From Allosphingosinicella deserti (GTDB lineage: Bacteria > Pseudomonadota > Alphaproteobacteria > Sphingomonadales > Sphingomonadaceae), in NCBI RefSeq assembly GCF_003012735.1, contig NZ_PXYI01000004.1:620001-684000 (forward strand): a stretch of 64,000 bases of DNA, in the 5' to 3' direction. The notes beneath the pieces were generated by a model that saw only the letters and a program-made list of their open reading frames with translations, had not been told where the DNA came from and made no database searches. The position numbers and the translations under genes are program-made. This document shows, in pieces, positions 29,567 to 38,527 of the stretch. Within the stretch, counting starts at the first letter, position 1, and each line of letters starts with the position of its first letter.

Positions 29567-30787
29567 ATGGATGGTGATTGCGACGTCTTGATCGTCGGCG
29601 GCGGGCCCGCAGGGATGATGGCCGGTCTGCTGTTCGCGCGCGCCGGGCTTCGCACCGTCGTGATCGAGAAGCATGCGGATTTCCTCCGGGATTTTCGCGG
29701 CGACACCGTTCATCCCTCGACCCTCAGGATCATTGCCGACCTTGGCCTCACCGAGCGCTTCCTCGCGCGGCCGCACGACAAGGTGCGCAGTCTGGGCGCG
29801 CTGGTCGGCGGGCGCCATTTCGAGATCGGCGATTTTTCCCACTTCGATCCGCGCTGGAACTTCATTGCGATGATGCCGCAATGGCACTTCCTCGACTTTG
29901 TCGCCGACGAGGCGCGGGCCTATCCAGGCTTTCGGCTGCTCGTCGAGACGGAGGCGACGGGCCTCGTCTTTGACGGCGACCGCGTCAGCGGCGTGCGCTG
30001 CCGGGGCCGCGGCGGCGGCGAGACGATGATGACGGCACGGCTCGTGATCGCCTCCGACGGGCGCCGTTCGATCCTCCGCGACGCAGCCGAACTCACCGTG
30101 CGCGATGTCGGCGCCCCGATGGATGTCTTCTGGTTCCGTCTTCCTAAGGAAAGAACGCCGGGCAACGACACGACCGGCGTGTTCGCGCCTGGACGGATTA
30201 TCGCGCTGATCGATCGCGGCGACTATTGGCAGTGCGCCTGGGTGTTTCCGAAAGGCGAGGCGGAGCAGGTGCGGGCCGGCGGCATCACCGCATTTCGTGC
30301 AGAGGTCGCGGACGTGGCACCGATGGTGGCGGGCAGAGTGGATTCGCTTGGGGGCTGGGACGAGGTCAAATTGTTGACCGTCACCCTCGATCGATTGGAG
30401 ACGTGGCATCGTCCGGGTCTGCTGGTGATCGGCGATGCCGCGCATGCGATGTCGCCGATCGGCGGCGTCGGGATCAATGTCGCCATTCAAGACGCCGTCG
30501 CAGCCGCCAACATCCTTGCCGGTCCGATGGCGCGCGGCGGGGATCCCGACCCCCTGCTCGCGAGGGTGCAGGCGCGGCGGCTGCCCGCGGTGCGCCTGAT
30601 CCAAGGCGCTCAGGCGGCGGCGCAACGCGCGATCATCGCACCCTTGCTTCAACGACGAACGGCAGCGGTGAAACCACCGCTGCCGCTTCGTCTTCTCGAT
30701 CGCTTTCCGCTCCTGCGCCGGCTGCCGGCAGCCTTTATCGGCTTCGGCTACAAGGCGGAACGGGTGCGCTCTCCGACGGCAGGCTGA
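29567..30787 (+). CDS. FAD-dependent monooxygenase (PHBH/UbiH fold)
   Basis: 406 aa. FAD motifs in order: CDVLIVGGGPAGMMAGLLFA (GxGxxG), the DG motif in VIASDGRRSILR and the GD motif GDAAHAMSPIGGVGINVAI. The C-terminal 60 residues are basic and lack a membrane helix. It resembles ubiquinone-type or aromatic-ring hydroxylases, but the substrate is unknown and no ubiquinone gene is adjacent. The ATG at 29567 is chosen because the dinucleotide-binding strand follows directly. Confidence 0.9.
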   Translation: MDGDCDVLIVGGGPAGMMAGLLFARAGLRTVVIEKHADFLRDFRGDTVHPSTLRIIADLGLTERFLARPHDKVRSLGALVGGRHFEIGDFSHFDPRWNFIAMMPQWHFLDFVADEARAYPGFRLLVETEATGLVFDGDRVSGVRCRGRGGGETMMTARLVIASDGRRSILRDAAELTVRDVGAPMDVFWFRLPKERTPGNDTTGVFAPGRIIALIDRGDYWQCAWVFPKGEAEQVRAGGITAFRAEVADVAPMVAGRVDSLGGWDEVKLLTVTLDRLETWHRPGLLVIGDAAHAMSPIGGVGINVAIQDAVAAANILAGPMARGGDPDPLLARVQARRLPAVRLIQGAQAAAQRAIIAPLLQRRTAAVKPPLPLRLLDRFPLLRRLPAAFIGFGYKAERVRSPTAG

Positions 30788-30842
30788 GCGCCGGGGGCTC
30801 CCCACTGGTCGGCGAAGCACCGCCACCGGGGCGCGCCCGGGC

Positions 30843-32060
30843 TCAGGCGGCGCTCATCTTCTTTTCAAGATTTGCCCGGATTGCCTCGAAGAACTGCTCG
30901 GTCGTCATCCAGCTCTGCTCGGGGCCGATCAGGATGGCGAGATCCTTGGTCATCTGGCCCTGCTCGACCGTTTCGATGCAGACCTGCTCCAGAGTTTCGG
31001 CGAACTTGGTGACCTCGGGCGTATCGTCGAACTTGCCGCGATATTTCAGGCCTCCGGTCCAAGCGAAGATCGACGCGATCGGGTTGGTCGAGGTCGCCTT
31101 GCCCTGCTGGTGCATGCGGTAATGGCGGGTCACGGTGCCGTGCGCCGCTTCTGCCTCCACCGTCTTGCCGTCGGGGGTCATCAGGATCGAGGTCATCAAA
31201 CCGAGCGATCCGAAACCCTGAGCGACCTGATCCGACTGGACGTCACCGTCGTAATTCTTGCAGGCCCAGACGAACTTGCCGCTCCACTTCAACGCGGAGG
31301 CGACCATGTCGTCGATCAGGCGGTGCTGATATTCGATGCCGGCTTCCTTGAAGTCCGCGGCGAACTCGCTCTCGAAAACTTCCTCGAAGATGTCCTTGAA
31401 CCGCCCGTCATAGGCCTTGAGGATGGTGTTCTTGGTGGACAGATAGACGGGCCAGCCGCGGCCGAGGCCGAAGTTCAGGCTGGCGCGGGCGAAATCGCGG
31501 ATCGAATCGTCGAGATTGTACATGCCCATGGCGACGCCCGCGCTCGGGAAATCGAACACCTCCTCCTCGATCCGTTGGCCGTCTTCGCCTTCCCAGATCA
31601 TCCGGAGCTTGCCCTTGCCGGGCACCTTGAAGTCGGTCGCCTTATACTGGTCGCCGAAAGCGTGGCGGCCGACGACGATCGGATCGGTCCAGCCCGGAAT
31701 CAGCCGCGGTACGTTCTGGATGACGATCGGCTCGCGAAAGACGACGCCGCCGAGGATGTTGCGGATCGTGCCATTGGGCGACTTCCACATCTTCTTGAGC
31801 TTGAACTCCTCGACGCGCGCCTCGTCGGGCGTGATCGTGGCACATTTAACGCCGACGCCGTACTTCTTGATCGCGTTAGCGGATTCGACCGTGATCTTGT
31901 CGTCGGTCTCGTCACGCTTTTCGACACCGAGATCGAAATAAAGGAGTTCCACGTCGAGATACGGCAGGATCAGCCGCTCGCGTATCCACTGCCAGATGAT
32001 CCGGGTCATCTCGTCGCCGTCGAGCTCGACGACCGGGTTCTTCACTTTGATCTTGGCCAT
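30843..32060 (-). CDS. icd: NADP-dependent isocitrate dehydrogenase
   Basis: 405 aa, the homodimeric eukaryote-like type II form: [19 protein letters not shown] at the start, the substrate-binding [12 protein letters not shown], metal-site [20 protein letters not shown] and the NADP-site region [20 protein letters not shown]. It makes 2-oxoglutarate and NADPH in the TCA cycle. A promoter-like TTGATC-17-TACACG precedes it and the leader carries AAGGAAAG. Confidence 0.98.
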   Translation of the reverse strand: MAKIKVKNPVVELDGDEMTRIIWQWIRERLILPYLDVELLYFDLGVEKRDETDDKITVESANAIKKYGVGVKCATITPDEARVEEFKLKKMWKSPNGTIRNILGGVVFREPIVIQNVPRLIPGWTDPIVVGRHAFGDQYKATDFKVPGKGKLRMIWEGEDGQRIEEEVFDFPSAGVAMGMYNLDDSIRDFARASLNFGLGRGWPVYLSTKNTILKAYDGRFKDIFEEVFESEFAADFKEAGIEYQHRLIDDMVASALKWSGKFVWACKNYDGDVQSDQVAQGFGSLGLMTSILMTPDGKTVEAEAAHGTVTRHYRMHQQGKATSTNPIASIFAWTGGLKYRGKFDDTPEVTKFAETLEQVCIETVEQGQMTKDLAILIGPEQSWMTTEQFFEAIRANLEKKMSAA

Positions 32061-32101
32061 GCGAAGTGCGCTTTCCTTGGCTCGTGCTGGGGTTGGAGCG
32101 C

Positions 32102-32130
32102 CGTGTAGGCCGTGGCGCGCGCCCGATCAA
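32102..32130 (-). promoter_or_regulatory. Putative icd promoter
   Basis: Minus strand TTGATC (32130-32125), 17 bp, TACACG (32107-32102); predicted start near 32095, leader about 35 nt. Confidence 0.42.
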
Positions 32131-32171
32131 CCGGGCCGCTCCACGACAGCCAGGCAAGCTTCGCGTCGCGG

Positions 32172-32200
32172 TTGTCACCCGCATCCGCCGACTGTAGAGG
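32172..32200 (+). promoter_or_regulatory. Putative psd-pssA promoter
   Basis: TTGTCA (32172-32177), 17 bp, TAGAGG (32195-32200), seven bases before the psd ATG at 32208. The transcript would have almost no leader, although a purine-rich GGGGGA sits just before the ATG. Confidence 0.35.
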
Positions 32201-32207
32201 CGGGGGA

Positions 32208-32945
32208 ATGACCTCGCTCGAAAAGCCGGACCTCGTCACCACGAACGTCCGCTACCGCATGCCGAACGTGCATCCCGAAGGGCGCAAGTTCGTCGTGATC
32301 GCCGCGGTGATCGCACTCGTCTTCTTCTGGCTGATCGATTGGGATTGGGTCGGCTGGGTCATGACCGGCATCACCTTGTGGGTGGCTGCGTTCTTTCGCG
32401 ATCCGATCCGCACGACGCCGAAGGGCGAGGGGCTGGTGATCGCCCCGGCCGACGGCATGGTGACGATGATTGCTACCGTCGCGCCGCCGCCGGAGATGCG
32501 CGGGCCTGACATGCTCGGCGATGCGCCGGTCACCCGGATCTCGATCTTCATGAGCGTGTTCGATGTCCACATCAATCGTGCGCCGATCTCCGGCGAGATC
32601 AAGCGCGTGATCTACATTGCCGGCAAGTTCCTCAACGCCGATCTCGACAAGGCAAGCGAGGACAATGAGCGGAACCATTTCCTCGTCGAAGGCCACGACG
32701 GCACCCGGATCGGTTTCACGCAGATCGCCGGACTGGTGGCGCGACGTATCGTTCCCTGGTCCAAAGTCGGCGATCACGTCGTCGCCGGTCAGCGGGTCGG
32801 GTTGATCCGCTTCGGCAGCCGTGTCGACGTCTATCTGCCCGAGGGCACGTCGTCGCAGGTCCTGCTGGGCCAGCGCACGATCGCCGGCGAGACGGTGATC
32901 GCCAAAGTTGGAGTCGCCGAGGCTTTGGAAGGTGTGGCGCAATGA
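32208..32945 (+). CDS. psd: Phosphatidylserine decarboxylase proenzyme
   Basis: 245 aa, the short alphaproteobacterial form. A membrane-associated stretch lies at about residues 28-62 ([20 protein letters not shown]). Conserved [22 protein letters not shown] and [14 protein letters not shown] follow. Self-cleavage should occur at Gly203-Ser204 in [10 protein letters not shown], the Ser becoming the pyruvoyl cofactor (the E. coli site is LGST). It converts phosphatidylserine to phosphatidylethanolamine, the step after pssA, which begins eight bases after its stop. Confidence 0.96.
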   Translation: MTSLEKPDLVTTNVRYRMPNVHPEGRKFVVIAAVIALVFFWLIDWDWVGWVMTGITLWVAAFFRDPIRTTPKGEGLVIAPADGMVTMIATVAPPPEMRGPDMLGDAPVTRISIFMSVFDVHINRAPISGEIKRVIYIAGKFLNADLDKASEDNERNHFLVEGHDGTRIGFTQIAGLVARRIVPWSKVGDHVVAGQRVGLIRFGSRVDVYLPEGTSSQVLLGQRTIAGETVIAKVGVAEALEGVAQ

Positions 32946-32952
32946 TGGGGGA

Positions 32953-33768
32953 ATGGCGTTGATCGGTCCGGTACGCGAACGGCGGGGCATCCCGCTGCGC
33001 GCCGTCGTCCCCAATGCCATCACCGCGCTGGCGCTCTGCTCGGGGCTCAGCGGCATCCGCTTTGCGATTGCCGAGGATTGGGACAAGGCGATCGCCGCGA
33101 TCATGATCGCGGCCGTGCTCGACGGTATGGACGGACGTATCGCTCGGATGCTCAAGGGCCAGAGCCGATTCGGCGCCGAGCTCGATTCGCTCTCCGACGT
33201 GATCGCATTCGGCGTGTCGCCGGCGATCATCATGCATTTATGGGCGCTGCAATATTGGCCGCGCTTCGGCTGGCTGTTCGCGCTTGCTTATGCCGTCTGC
33301 GCCGCACTGCGTCTTGCCCGATTCAACGCGAACATCGATGTCGAGGATCAGCCGCATAAATCAGCCGGCTTCCTGACCGGCGTCCCGGCACCGGCCGGGG
33401 CGGGGCTGATGCTGCTGCCCGTTTATGTATGGATCGCCACCAATCGCGAGCTGGACTGGCTTCACAACCACTATCTCGTCGCCGGGTGGGCGGCGATCTC
33501 CGCATTCCTGATGATCTCGAACCTGGCCACCTTTTCGTGGGGATCGATCCGTCTGCGTCGCAACGTCCGCTTCACCGCAATTGTGATCATTGCTCTGGTG
33601 GCCGGCGCGCTGGTGTCGGCGCCTTGGGAGACGCTCAGCGTCGCAGCCCTGCTTTATGCCGCCTCGATCCCGTTCAGCATCGCCAGTTACGGGCGGGTCA
33701 AGCGACAGCGCGCCGCCGGGCTGCAAAGGCCGGAGCCGGCGCCGTCCGTGCCTGCACCGACGGCCTGA
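32953..33768 (+). CDS. pssA: CDP-diacylglycerol-serine O-phosphatidyltransferase
   Basis: 271 aa multi-pass membrane enzyme. The CDP-alcohol phosphotransferase motif is complete: D60 G61, A64 R65, G74, D78 and D82 within DGRIARMLKGQSRFGAEL and the next residues. It makes phosphatidylserine from CDP-diacylglycerol, whose synthase CdsA is encoded at 38524. The ATG at 32953 is preceded by GGGGGA. The Arg/Pro-rich C-terminus overlaps an antisense small ORF. Confidence 0.95.
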   Translation: MALIGPVRERRGIPLRAVVPNAITALALCSGLSGIRFAIAEDWDKAIAAIMIAAVLDGMDGRIARMLKGQSRFGAELDSLSDVIAFGVSPAIIMHLWALQYWPRFGWLFALAYAVCAALRLARFNANIDVEDQPHKSAGFLTGVPAPAGAGLMLLPVYVWIATNRELDWLHNHYLVAGWAAISAFLMISNLATFSWGSIRLRRNVRFTAIVIIALVAGALVSAPWETLSVAALLYAASIPFSIASYGRVKRQRAAGLQRPEPAPSVPAPTA

Positions 33769-33898
33769 TCTCACGCCCGAGCTCGCCACGAAGCGCTGCC
33801 ATGATCTCGTGCCAGGAACTGCGCACGGCCAAATGGCCGAGGACGCACGCCGCGAGCAGCGACAGGGTGAAGAAATTTGCAGCAGCGAGATAGATCAC
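33698..33898 (-). CDS. Putative 66-aa single-pass membrane protein
   Basis: GTG start at 33898 with a perfect AAGGAGA (33911-33905) six bases upstream. The product begins VIYLAAANFFTLSLLAACVL, one membrane helix, then a basic amphipathic stretch (RSSWHEIMAALRGELGR) and an Ala/Arg-rich tail. The last 71 bp lie antisense to the 3' end of pssA. No family is recognised. The ribosome binding site is the best argument that it is real; the compositionally biased tail is the main doubt. Confidence 0.5.
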   Translation of the reverse strand: MIYLAAANFFTLSLLAACVLGHLAVRSSWHEIMAALRGELGREIRPSVQARTAPAPAFAARRRAVA

Positions 33899-33911
33899 AG
33901 CGTTTCTCCTT

Positions 33912-34159
33912 GCATGCCCCGGCGAGAAGGAGCTCGCGTGGCGTTCCGATCCCGTGACGGGTCGCAGGGCAAAGATGTTCTCTCTCCGTTCCGCTGTCAA
34001 TCACCCCGGAACGAAATGTGAAAATCAGGTAAAATGTGTGTCCGGTGGAACACATCGGGAACGGTGATCCGTTCTCGGCGGCGCTTGCGAACGGAGGCGT
34101 GTCTCGAGAAATCGCCGCACTTCTGCGTGGCAGGCGCTTGATCCCATACGGCAACCGAC
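33912..34159. other. Gene-free divergent region upstream of rpsB
   Basis: No ORF worth reporting. It contains two imperfect operator-like inverted repeats, GTTCCG (33988-33993) / CGGAAC (34007-34012) and ATGTGT (34034-34039) / ACACAT (34050-34055), and a locally AT-richer stretch at 34011-34040. It presumably carries the promoter of the small minus-strand gene and upstream control of rpsB. Confidence 0.4.
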
Positions 34160-34188
34160 TTGCTTTTCCCGCCTCAAGCTCTTAAGTG
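34160..34188 (+). promoter_or_regulatory. Putative rpsB promoter
   Basis: TTGCTT (34160-34165), 17 bp, TAAGTG (34183-34188). Predicted start near 34195 gives a leader of about 95 nt that includes the hairpin at 34251-34280. Confidence 0.4.
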
Positions 34189-34250
34189 CGCGCGCATTCC
34201 ACATGCGGAGCCATCATACCGGTGGCTGGTGAGCGATAGCGCTTTCCGGT

Positions 34251-34280
34251 CTTCCGGCTTCGCAGAGGGTTAACCGGAAG
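34251..34280 (+). promoter_or_regulatory. rpsB leader hairpin overlapping the Shine-Dalgarno
   Basis: CTTCCGG (34251-34257) pairs perfectly with CCGGAAG (34274-34280) around a 16-nt loop. The 3' arm runs into the ribosome binding site AAGGAG (34278-34283), eleven bases before the rpsB ATG, so the fold would limit ribosome access. In E. coli S2 represses rpsB-tsf through its leader; a similar role here is inference. Confidence 0.45.
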
Positions 34281-34290
34281 GAGAAAGACT

Positions 34291-35049
34291 ATGGCGTCCA
34301 CCGACGTCACCATGCAGCAATTGCTCGAGGCCGGCGCACATTTCGGCCACCAGACTCACCGCTGGAATCCGAAGATGAAGCCGTACATCTTCGGCGAGCG
34401 CAACGGTGTTCATATCATCGATCTGTCGCAGACCGTGCCGCTGTTCGCGCGCGCGCTCGATTTCGTGCGTCAGAGCGTTGCCCATGGCGGCAAGGTTCTG
34501 TTCGTCGGCACCAAGCGCCAAGCGCAGGATCCGATTGCTGAGGCCGCGCGCCGTTCGGGCCAGCATTTCGTCAACCATCGCTGGCTGGGCGGCATGCTCA
34601 CCAACTGGAAGACCATTTCGGGCTCGATCAAGCGCTTCAAGAGCCTCGAGGAGCAGCTTTCGGGTGACACCGCCGGTCTTACCAAGAAGGAAGTCCTCCA
34701 GCTCACCCGTGAACGCGACAAGTTCGAGCTTTCGCTCGGCGGTATCCGCGACATGGGCGGCCTTCCCGACGTGATCTTCGTGATCGACGCCAACAAGGAA
34801 GAGCTGGCGATCAAGGAAGCCAACGTGCTCGGCATCCCCGTCGTGGCGGTCCTCGACTCCAATGTCAGCCCCAAGGGCATCGCGTTCCCGGTTCCGGGCA
34901 ATGACGATGCGAGCCGCGCGATCCGCCTCTATTGCGATGCGATTGCCGACGCGGTCCTCGCCGGCAAGTCGGGTGGCGCGTCGAATCGCGGTGTCGACAT
35001 CGGTGCGATGTCCGAGCCGCCGGCCGAAGCTGCGCTCGCCGACGCGTAA
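34291..35049 (+). CDS. rpsB: 30S ribosomal protein S2
   Basis: 252 aa. [19 protein letters not shown] near the N-terminus, [15 protein letters not shown] in the middle, and [20 protein letters not shown] further on are S2 signatures. It binds the 30S body late in assembly. The Shine-Dalgarno AAGGAGA is strong but partly held in a leader hairpin. tsf follows after a 206-bp spacer with a stable stem-loop, the usual rpsB-tsf order. Confidence 0.98.
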   Translation: MASTDVTMQQLLEAGAHFGHQTHRWNPKMKPYIFGERNGVHIIDLSQTVPLFARALDFVRQSVAHGGKVLFVGTKRQAQDPIAEAARRSGQHFVNHRWLGGMLTNWKTISGSIKRFKSLEEQLSGDTAGLTKKEVLQLTRERDKFELSLGGIRDMGGLPDVIFVIDANKEELAIKEANVLGIPVVAVLDSNVSPKGIAFPVPGNDDASRAIRLYCDAIADAVLAGKSGGASNRGVDIGAMSEPPAEAALADA

Positions 35050-35058
35050 CCATTCTGG

Positions 35059-35084
35059 CGCGGGGGAGGGTGGCCTTCCCCGCG
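35059..35084 (+). other. Stable stem-loop between rpsB and tsf
   Basis: Eleven-base stem CGCGGGGGAGG (35059-35069) / CCTTCCCCGCG (35074-35084) with one G-U pair and a four-base loop, starting ten bases after the rpsB stop. No T-run follows, so it is more likely an RNA-end protector or a partial attenuator than a strong terminator. Confidence 0.55.
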
Positions 35085-35255
35085 TCATCGAAGGCATGGG
35101 CTTCCCGTCCCGGCCTGTCACAGGCGGGACTTCAAGAAGCCCTAACGCACATTATCTCCCGGGACCCTGGTTCGACCGATCCGACAGGGTGGCTCGGGAC
35201 GAACGCTTTTCATTTTGGCATCGCGCAGCGTTGCGCTGAGACAGAGGATAGAGAC

Positions 35256-36188
35256 ATGGCGGAAATCACTGCCGCATCCGTGAAGGAACTGCGCGAGCGC
35301 ACCGGCGCCGGCATGATGGACTGCAAGAAGGCGCTGGGCGAGACTCAGGGCGAAATGGAAGCAGCCATCGACTGGCTGCGCACCAAAGGCCTCGCTGCGG
35401 CTGCCAAGAAGGCTGGACGTACCGCCGCCGAGGGTCTGGTCGGCGTGGCCGTCGCGGGCAATCGCGGTGCCGTGGTCGAGGTCAATTCGGAAACCGACTT
35501 CGTTGCCAAGAACGAGCAGTTCCAGGAATTCGTGCGCACCGTCGCCGAGCTGGCGCTGACCGGTTCGGGCAATGTCGAGGGTCTGCTGGCGTCGGCGTGG
35601 CCGGCGGGCGGCGGCACCGTGGAGGAGAAGCTGACCAGCAACATCGCCACCATCGGCGAGAATCAGTCGCTCCGCCGCTCGGCCGTGCTGCAGGTCAATG
35701 ATGGCGTCGTCGTCTCCTACGTGCATAACGCCGCGGCCACTGGCCTCGGCAAGATCGGCGTTCTCGTCGCGCTGGAGAGCAACGGCGACAAGGCCGCGCT
35801 CGAGACGCTTGGCAAGCAGCTCGCAATGCACATCGCGGCGGCGAACCCGCAGGCGCTGCGCGGCGAGGATCTCGATCCCACGCTGATCGAGCGGGAGCGT
35901 TCGATCGCAACCGAGAAGGCGAACGAGAGCGGCAAGCCCGCCGACATCGTCTCCAAGATGGTCGACGGCGCGATGGCCAAGTTCCGCAAGGAAAATGCGC
36001 TTCTGTCGCAGCTCTTCGTGATGGACAACAAGACGAAGATCGAGGACGTGGTGAAGGCCGAGGCGAAGAACGCCGGCGCTCCGATCGAGCTGACCGCCTA
36101 TGTCCGCTTTCAGCTCGGCGAAGGCATCGAGAAGCAGGAAACCGACTTCGCTGCCGAAGTTGCTGCCGCAGCCGGCAAGGCCGCGTAA
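35256..36188 (+). CDS. tsf: Translation elongation factor Ts
   Basis: 310 aa. Starts [20 protein letters not shown] with the DCKKAL block, then [16 protein letters not shown], the EF-Tu-contacting TDFVAKN motif. It recycles EF-Tu-GDP to EF-Tu-GTP. The start at 35256 follows GAGGATAGAG. A strong terminator ends the unit. Confidence 0.98.
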   Translation: MAEITAASVKELRERTGAGMMDCKKALGETQGEMEAAIDWLRTKGLAAAAKKAGRTAAEGLVGVAVAGNRGAVVEVNSETDFVAKNEQFQEFVRTVAELALTGSGNVEGLLASAWPAGGGTVEEKLTSNIATIGENQSLRRSAVLQVNDGVVVSYVHNAAATGLGKIGVLVALESNGDKAALETLGKQLAMHIAAANPQALRGEDLDPTLIERERSIATEKANESGKPADIVSKMVDGAMAKFRKENALLSQLFVMDNKTKIEDVVKAEAKNAGAPIELTAYVRFQLGEGIEKQETDFAAEVAAAAGKAA

Positions 36189-36238
36189 CACGAGGTGGGA
36201 CTCCGCTCGGGCGCATCGCCGGGGCGGGGTCGTTCCAG

Positions 36239-36287
36239 GGGCGGGCCGGGTGCGGGAGCGGGAGCTCCGCATCCACCCGCCCTTTTT
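36239..36287 (+). terminator. Rho-independent terminator after tsf
   Basis: Stem of GGGCGGG (36239-36245) with CCCGCCC (36276-36282), extended inside by GGGTGCGG paired to CCGCATCC (one G-U), followed by TTTTT at 36283-36287. It lies 50 bases after the tsf stop. Confidence 0.88.
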
Positions 36288-36373
36288 CCGGTTCCTGAGC
36301 TCGGCCTTTTGCCGGCTTGCCAATGCCCTGGGCGCTGCACGCAATGTGCACATTTTTCGCGCCGGGAACATGC

Positions 36374-36402
36374 TTGGCACCGCCTCCGTGCCTGACTAAG
36401 GT
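36374..36402 (+). promoter_or_regulatory. Putative pyrH operon promoter
   Basis: TTGGCA (36374-36379), 17 bp, TAAGGT (36397-36402); predicted start near 36409, leader about 35 nt. Being just after the tsf terminator, it would start the pyrH-frr-uppS-cdsA-dxr-rseP run. Confidence 0.48.
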
Positions 36403-36443
36403 GCGCGCCGCCCCCCACTCTCAAGATTGGAAACCGAACGCCC

Positions 36444-37166
36444 ATGACGCGCCCGCGCTTCAACCGCATCCTCCTGAAGCTCTCCGGCGAGGCGTTGATG
36501 GGAGACGGCTCCTTCGGCATCGATCCTGAGACCACCTCGCGCATGGCGGAGGAGATCAAGCACGCTAAGGAGGCTGGGCACGATCTCTGCATCGTTGTCG
36601 GCGGCGGCAACATCTTCCGCGGCCTGGCCGGCGCGGCGAAAGGCTTCGATCGGGCCAGCGCCGATTACATGGGCATGCTCGCCACCGTGATGAACGCGCT
36701 CGCGATGCAGAATGCGCTCGAGAAGATCGGGGTCGACACCCGCGTGCAATCGGCAATCCCGATGGCGAGCATCTCCGAGCCCTATATTCGCCGTCGCGCC
36801 GTCCGCCACATGGAAAAGGGGCGGGTGGTGATCTTCGCCGCCGGAACCGGCAACCCTTATTTCACCACGGACACCGCCGCCGCTCTGCGCGCCGCGGAGA
36901 TGGGCTGCGATGCCTTGTTCAAGGGCACCAGCGTCGACGGCATCTACGATGCCGATCCCAAGAAGAAGCCCGATGCGCAACGCTACGAACATCTCGGGTT
37001 CAACCGCGTGCTCGCCGACGACCTGAAGGTCATGGACGCGAGCGCCGTTGCCCTGTGCCGCGACAACAATATCCCGATCGTCGTCTTCAACATCCGCGAG
37101 CAGGGCAATCTGGCCCGGGTACTGCGCGGTGAGGGGACCGCGACGATCGTTCAGAACGAGGAGTGA
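36444..37166 (+). CDS. pyrH: UMP kinase
   Basis: 240 aa amino-acid-kinase fold: [20 protein letters not shown] at the start, [12 protein letters not shown], then [20 protein letters not shown]. It makes UDP from UMP and, in bacteria, is regulated by GTP and UTP. Part of the pyrH-frr-uppS-cdsA order common in bacteria; frr starts three bases after its stop. Confidence 0.98.
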   Translation: MTRPRFNRILLKLSGEALMGDGSFGIDPETTSRMAEEIKHAKEAGHDLCIVVGGGNIFRGLAGAAKGFDRASADYMGMLATVMNALAMQNALEKIGVDTRVQSAIPMASISEPYIRRRAVRHMEKGRVVIFAAGTGNPYFTTDTAAALRAAEMGCDALFKGTSVDGIYDADPKKKPDAQRYEHLGFNRVLADDLKVMDASAVALCRDNNIPIVVFNIREQGNLARVLRGEGTATIVQNEE

Positions 37167-37169
37167 CAC

Positions 37170-37727
37170 ATGCCCGCCTATAACAAGGCCGATATCCAGC
37201 GCCGCATGCACGGTGCCGTCGATGCGTTGAAGCACGACCTCGGCGGTCTTCGCACCGGTCGCGCGTCGACCACCCTGCTCGAGCCGGTGACCGTCGAAGT
37301 CTATGGTGCGCACATGCCGCTCAACCAGGTCGCCACCATCTCGGCGCCGGAGCCGCGCATGCTGTCGGTTCAGGTCTGGGACCGCTCGAACGTCAGCTCG
37401 GTCGAGAAGGCGATCCGCTCGTCCGGCCTTGGTCTCAATCCGATCTCCGAAGGCCAGACCTTGCGCTTGCCGATCCCGGACCTGACCGAGGAGCGCCGCA
37501 AGGAACTCGCCAAGCTGGCCAGTCAATATGCCGAAAAGGCGCGCATCGCCGTCCGCAACGTTCGCCGCGACGGCATGGACCTGCTCAAGCAGGACGAGAA
37601 GAAGCATGAAATCAGCGAGGACGAGCGCAAGCGTCTCGAGGCCGAGGTTCAGAAGCTGACCGACGACACGATCAAGGAGGTCGATGCGGCGGCTTCGGCC
37701 AAGGAGAAGGAAATCCTCGGCAAGTGA
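37170..37727 (+). CDS. frr: Ribosome recycling factor
   Basis: 185 aa. [20 protein letters not shown] and the C-terminal [10 protein letters not shown]-like block ([20 protein letters not shown]) are the two halves of the three-helix bundle. With EF-G it splits post-termination ribosomes. Its TGA is overlapped by the GTG of uppS. Confidence 0.98.
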   Translation: MPAYNKADIQRRMHGAVDALKHDLGGLRTGRASTTLLEPVTVEVYGAHMPLNQVATISAPEPRMLSVQVWDRSNVSSVEKAIRSSGLGLNPISEGQTLRLPIPDLTEERRKELAKLASQYAEKARIAVRNVRRDGMDLLKQDEKKHEISEDERKRLEAEVQKLTDDTIKEVDAAASAKEKEILGK

Positions 37728-38527
37728 TCGGCAGAGCGGCCAGCGTGCCGCCGCGGCGCGACGCAGGCGGGGCAGGGGACGGTAGCGTCCCCGGGCAGGG
37801 GGAGAATGGCGCCGTGCTTGCCGGCAATGGCAGCATACCGCGACACGTCGCGATCATCATGGACGGCAACGGCCGCTGGGCGAAGGCGCGCGGGCTTCCC
37901 CGCGCCGCGGGACACCGTCAGGGTGCCGAATCGGCGCGCAAGGTGCTTCGCGCCGCCGGCGAGGCGGGCGTCGAATGCCTGACCCTGTACGCGTTCTCGT
38001 CCGAAAATTGGCGCCGCCCGGAAGACGAGATCAACGATCTGATGGGGCTGCTGCGTTTCTATATCGGGCGTGAGCTCGGGGCGCTGCACAAGGAAGGCAT
38101 CCGCCTCAAGATCCTTGGCGATCACAGTGCCTTCTCCGCAGAAACCGCGCGGATGGTCGACGAGGCCGTCGAGCGGACCGCCGCCAACACCCGCATGACG
38201 CTGGCGATCGCGCTCAATTATGGATCTCGGCTCGAACTCACCAACGCCGCCCGCGCGCTTGCGGCCCGCGTCGCCGCGGGCGAGATCGGCGCCGACGACA
38301 TCGACGAAACAGCGATCGAAGGGGCGCTCGATACGGCCGGGCTGCCGCCGCTCGATCTGGTGATCCGCACGTCGGGCGAGCATCGATTGTCCAATTTCCT
38401 GCTCTGGCAGGCCGCGTATGCGGAGCTGCTGTTCGTCGACACTTTGTGGCCCGACTTCGACGGCGACGAATTCAGAAGCGCGCTCCAGGCCTTTGCCGGA
38501 CGCGAGCGGCGTTTCGGCGGACGATGA
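37724..38527 (+). CDS. uppS: Di-trans,poly-cis-undecaprenyl-diphosphate synthase
   Basis: 267 aa from the GTG that overlaps the frr stop. Catalytic core: [20 protein letters not shown] (Asp and the P-loop-like region), [13 protein letters not shown] and [16 protein letters not shown]. It makes the C55 lipid carrier for peptidoglycan and surface polysaccharides. The first 30-40 residues are Gly/Pro-rich and not conserved; an internal GTG at 37814, eight bases after GGGGAGA, would give 237 aa, closer to the usual size. Both starts are plausible. Confidence 0.95.
   Translation: MIGRAASVPPRRDAGGAGDGSVPGQGENGAVLAGNGSIPRHVAIIMDGNGRWAKARGLPRAAGHRQGAESARKVLRAAGEAGVECLTLYAFSSENWRRPEDEINDLMGLLRFYIGRELGALHKEGIRLKILGDHSAFSAETARMVDEAVERTAANTRMTLAIALNYGSRLELTNAARALAARVAAGEIGADDIDETAIEGALDTAGLPPLDLVIRTSGEHRLSNFLLWQAAYAELLFVDTLWPDFDGDEFRSALQAFAGRERRFGGR

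Noticed and set aside
27979-29577. 532-codon open frame opposite the CPA2 antiporter
   Set aside because: Low-complexity Glu/Arg/Asp/His composition; the sense strand encodes membrane helices and an RCK domain with family motifs.
33988-34055. Two short inverted repeats upstream of rpsB as operators
   Set aside because: Six-base arms with 10-13-base spacers are expected by chance at this scale; recorded only as a note in the region entry.
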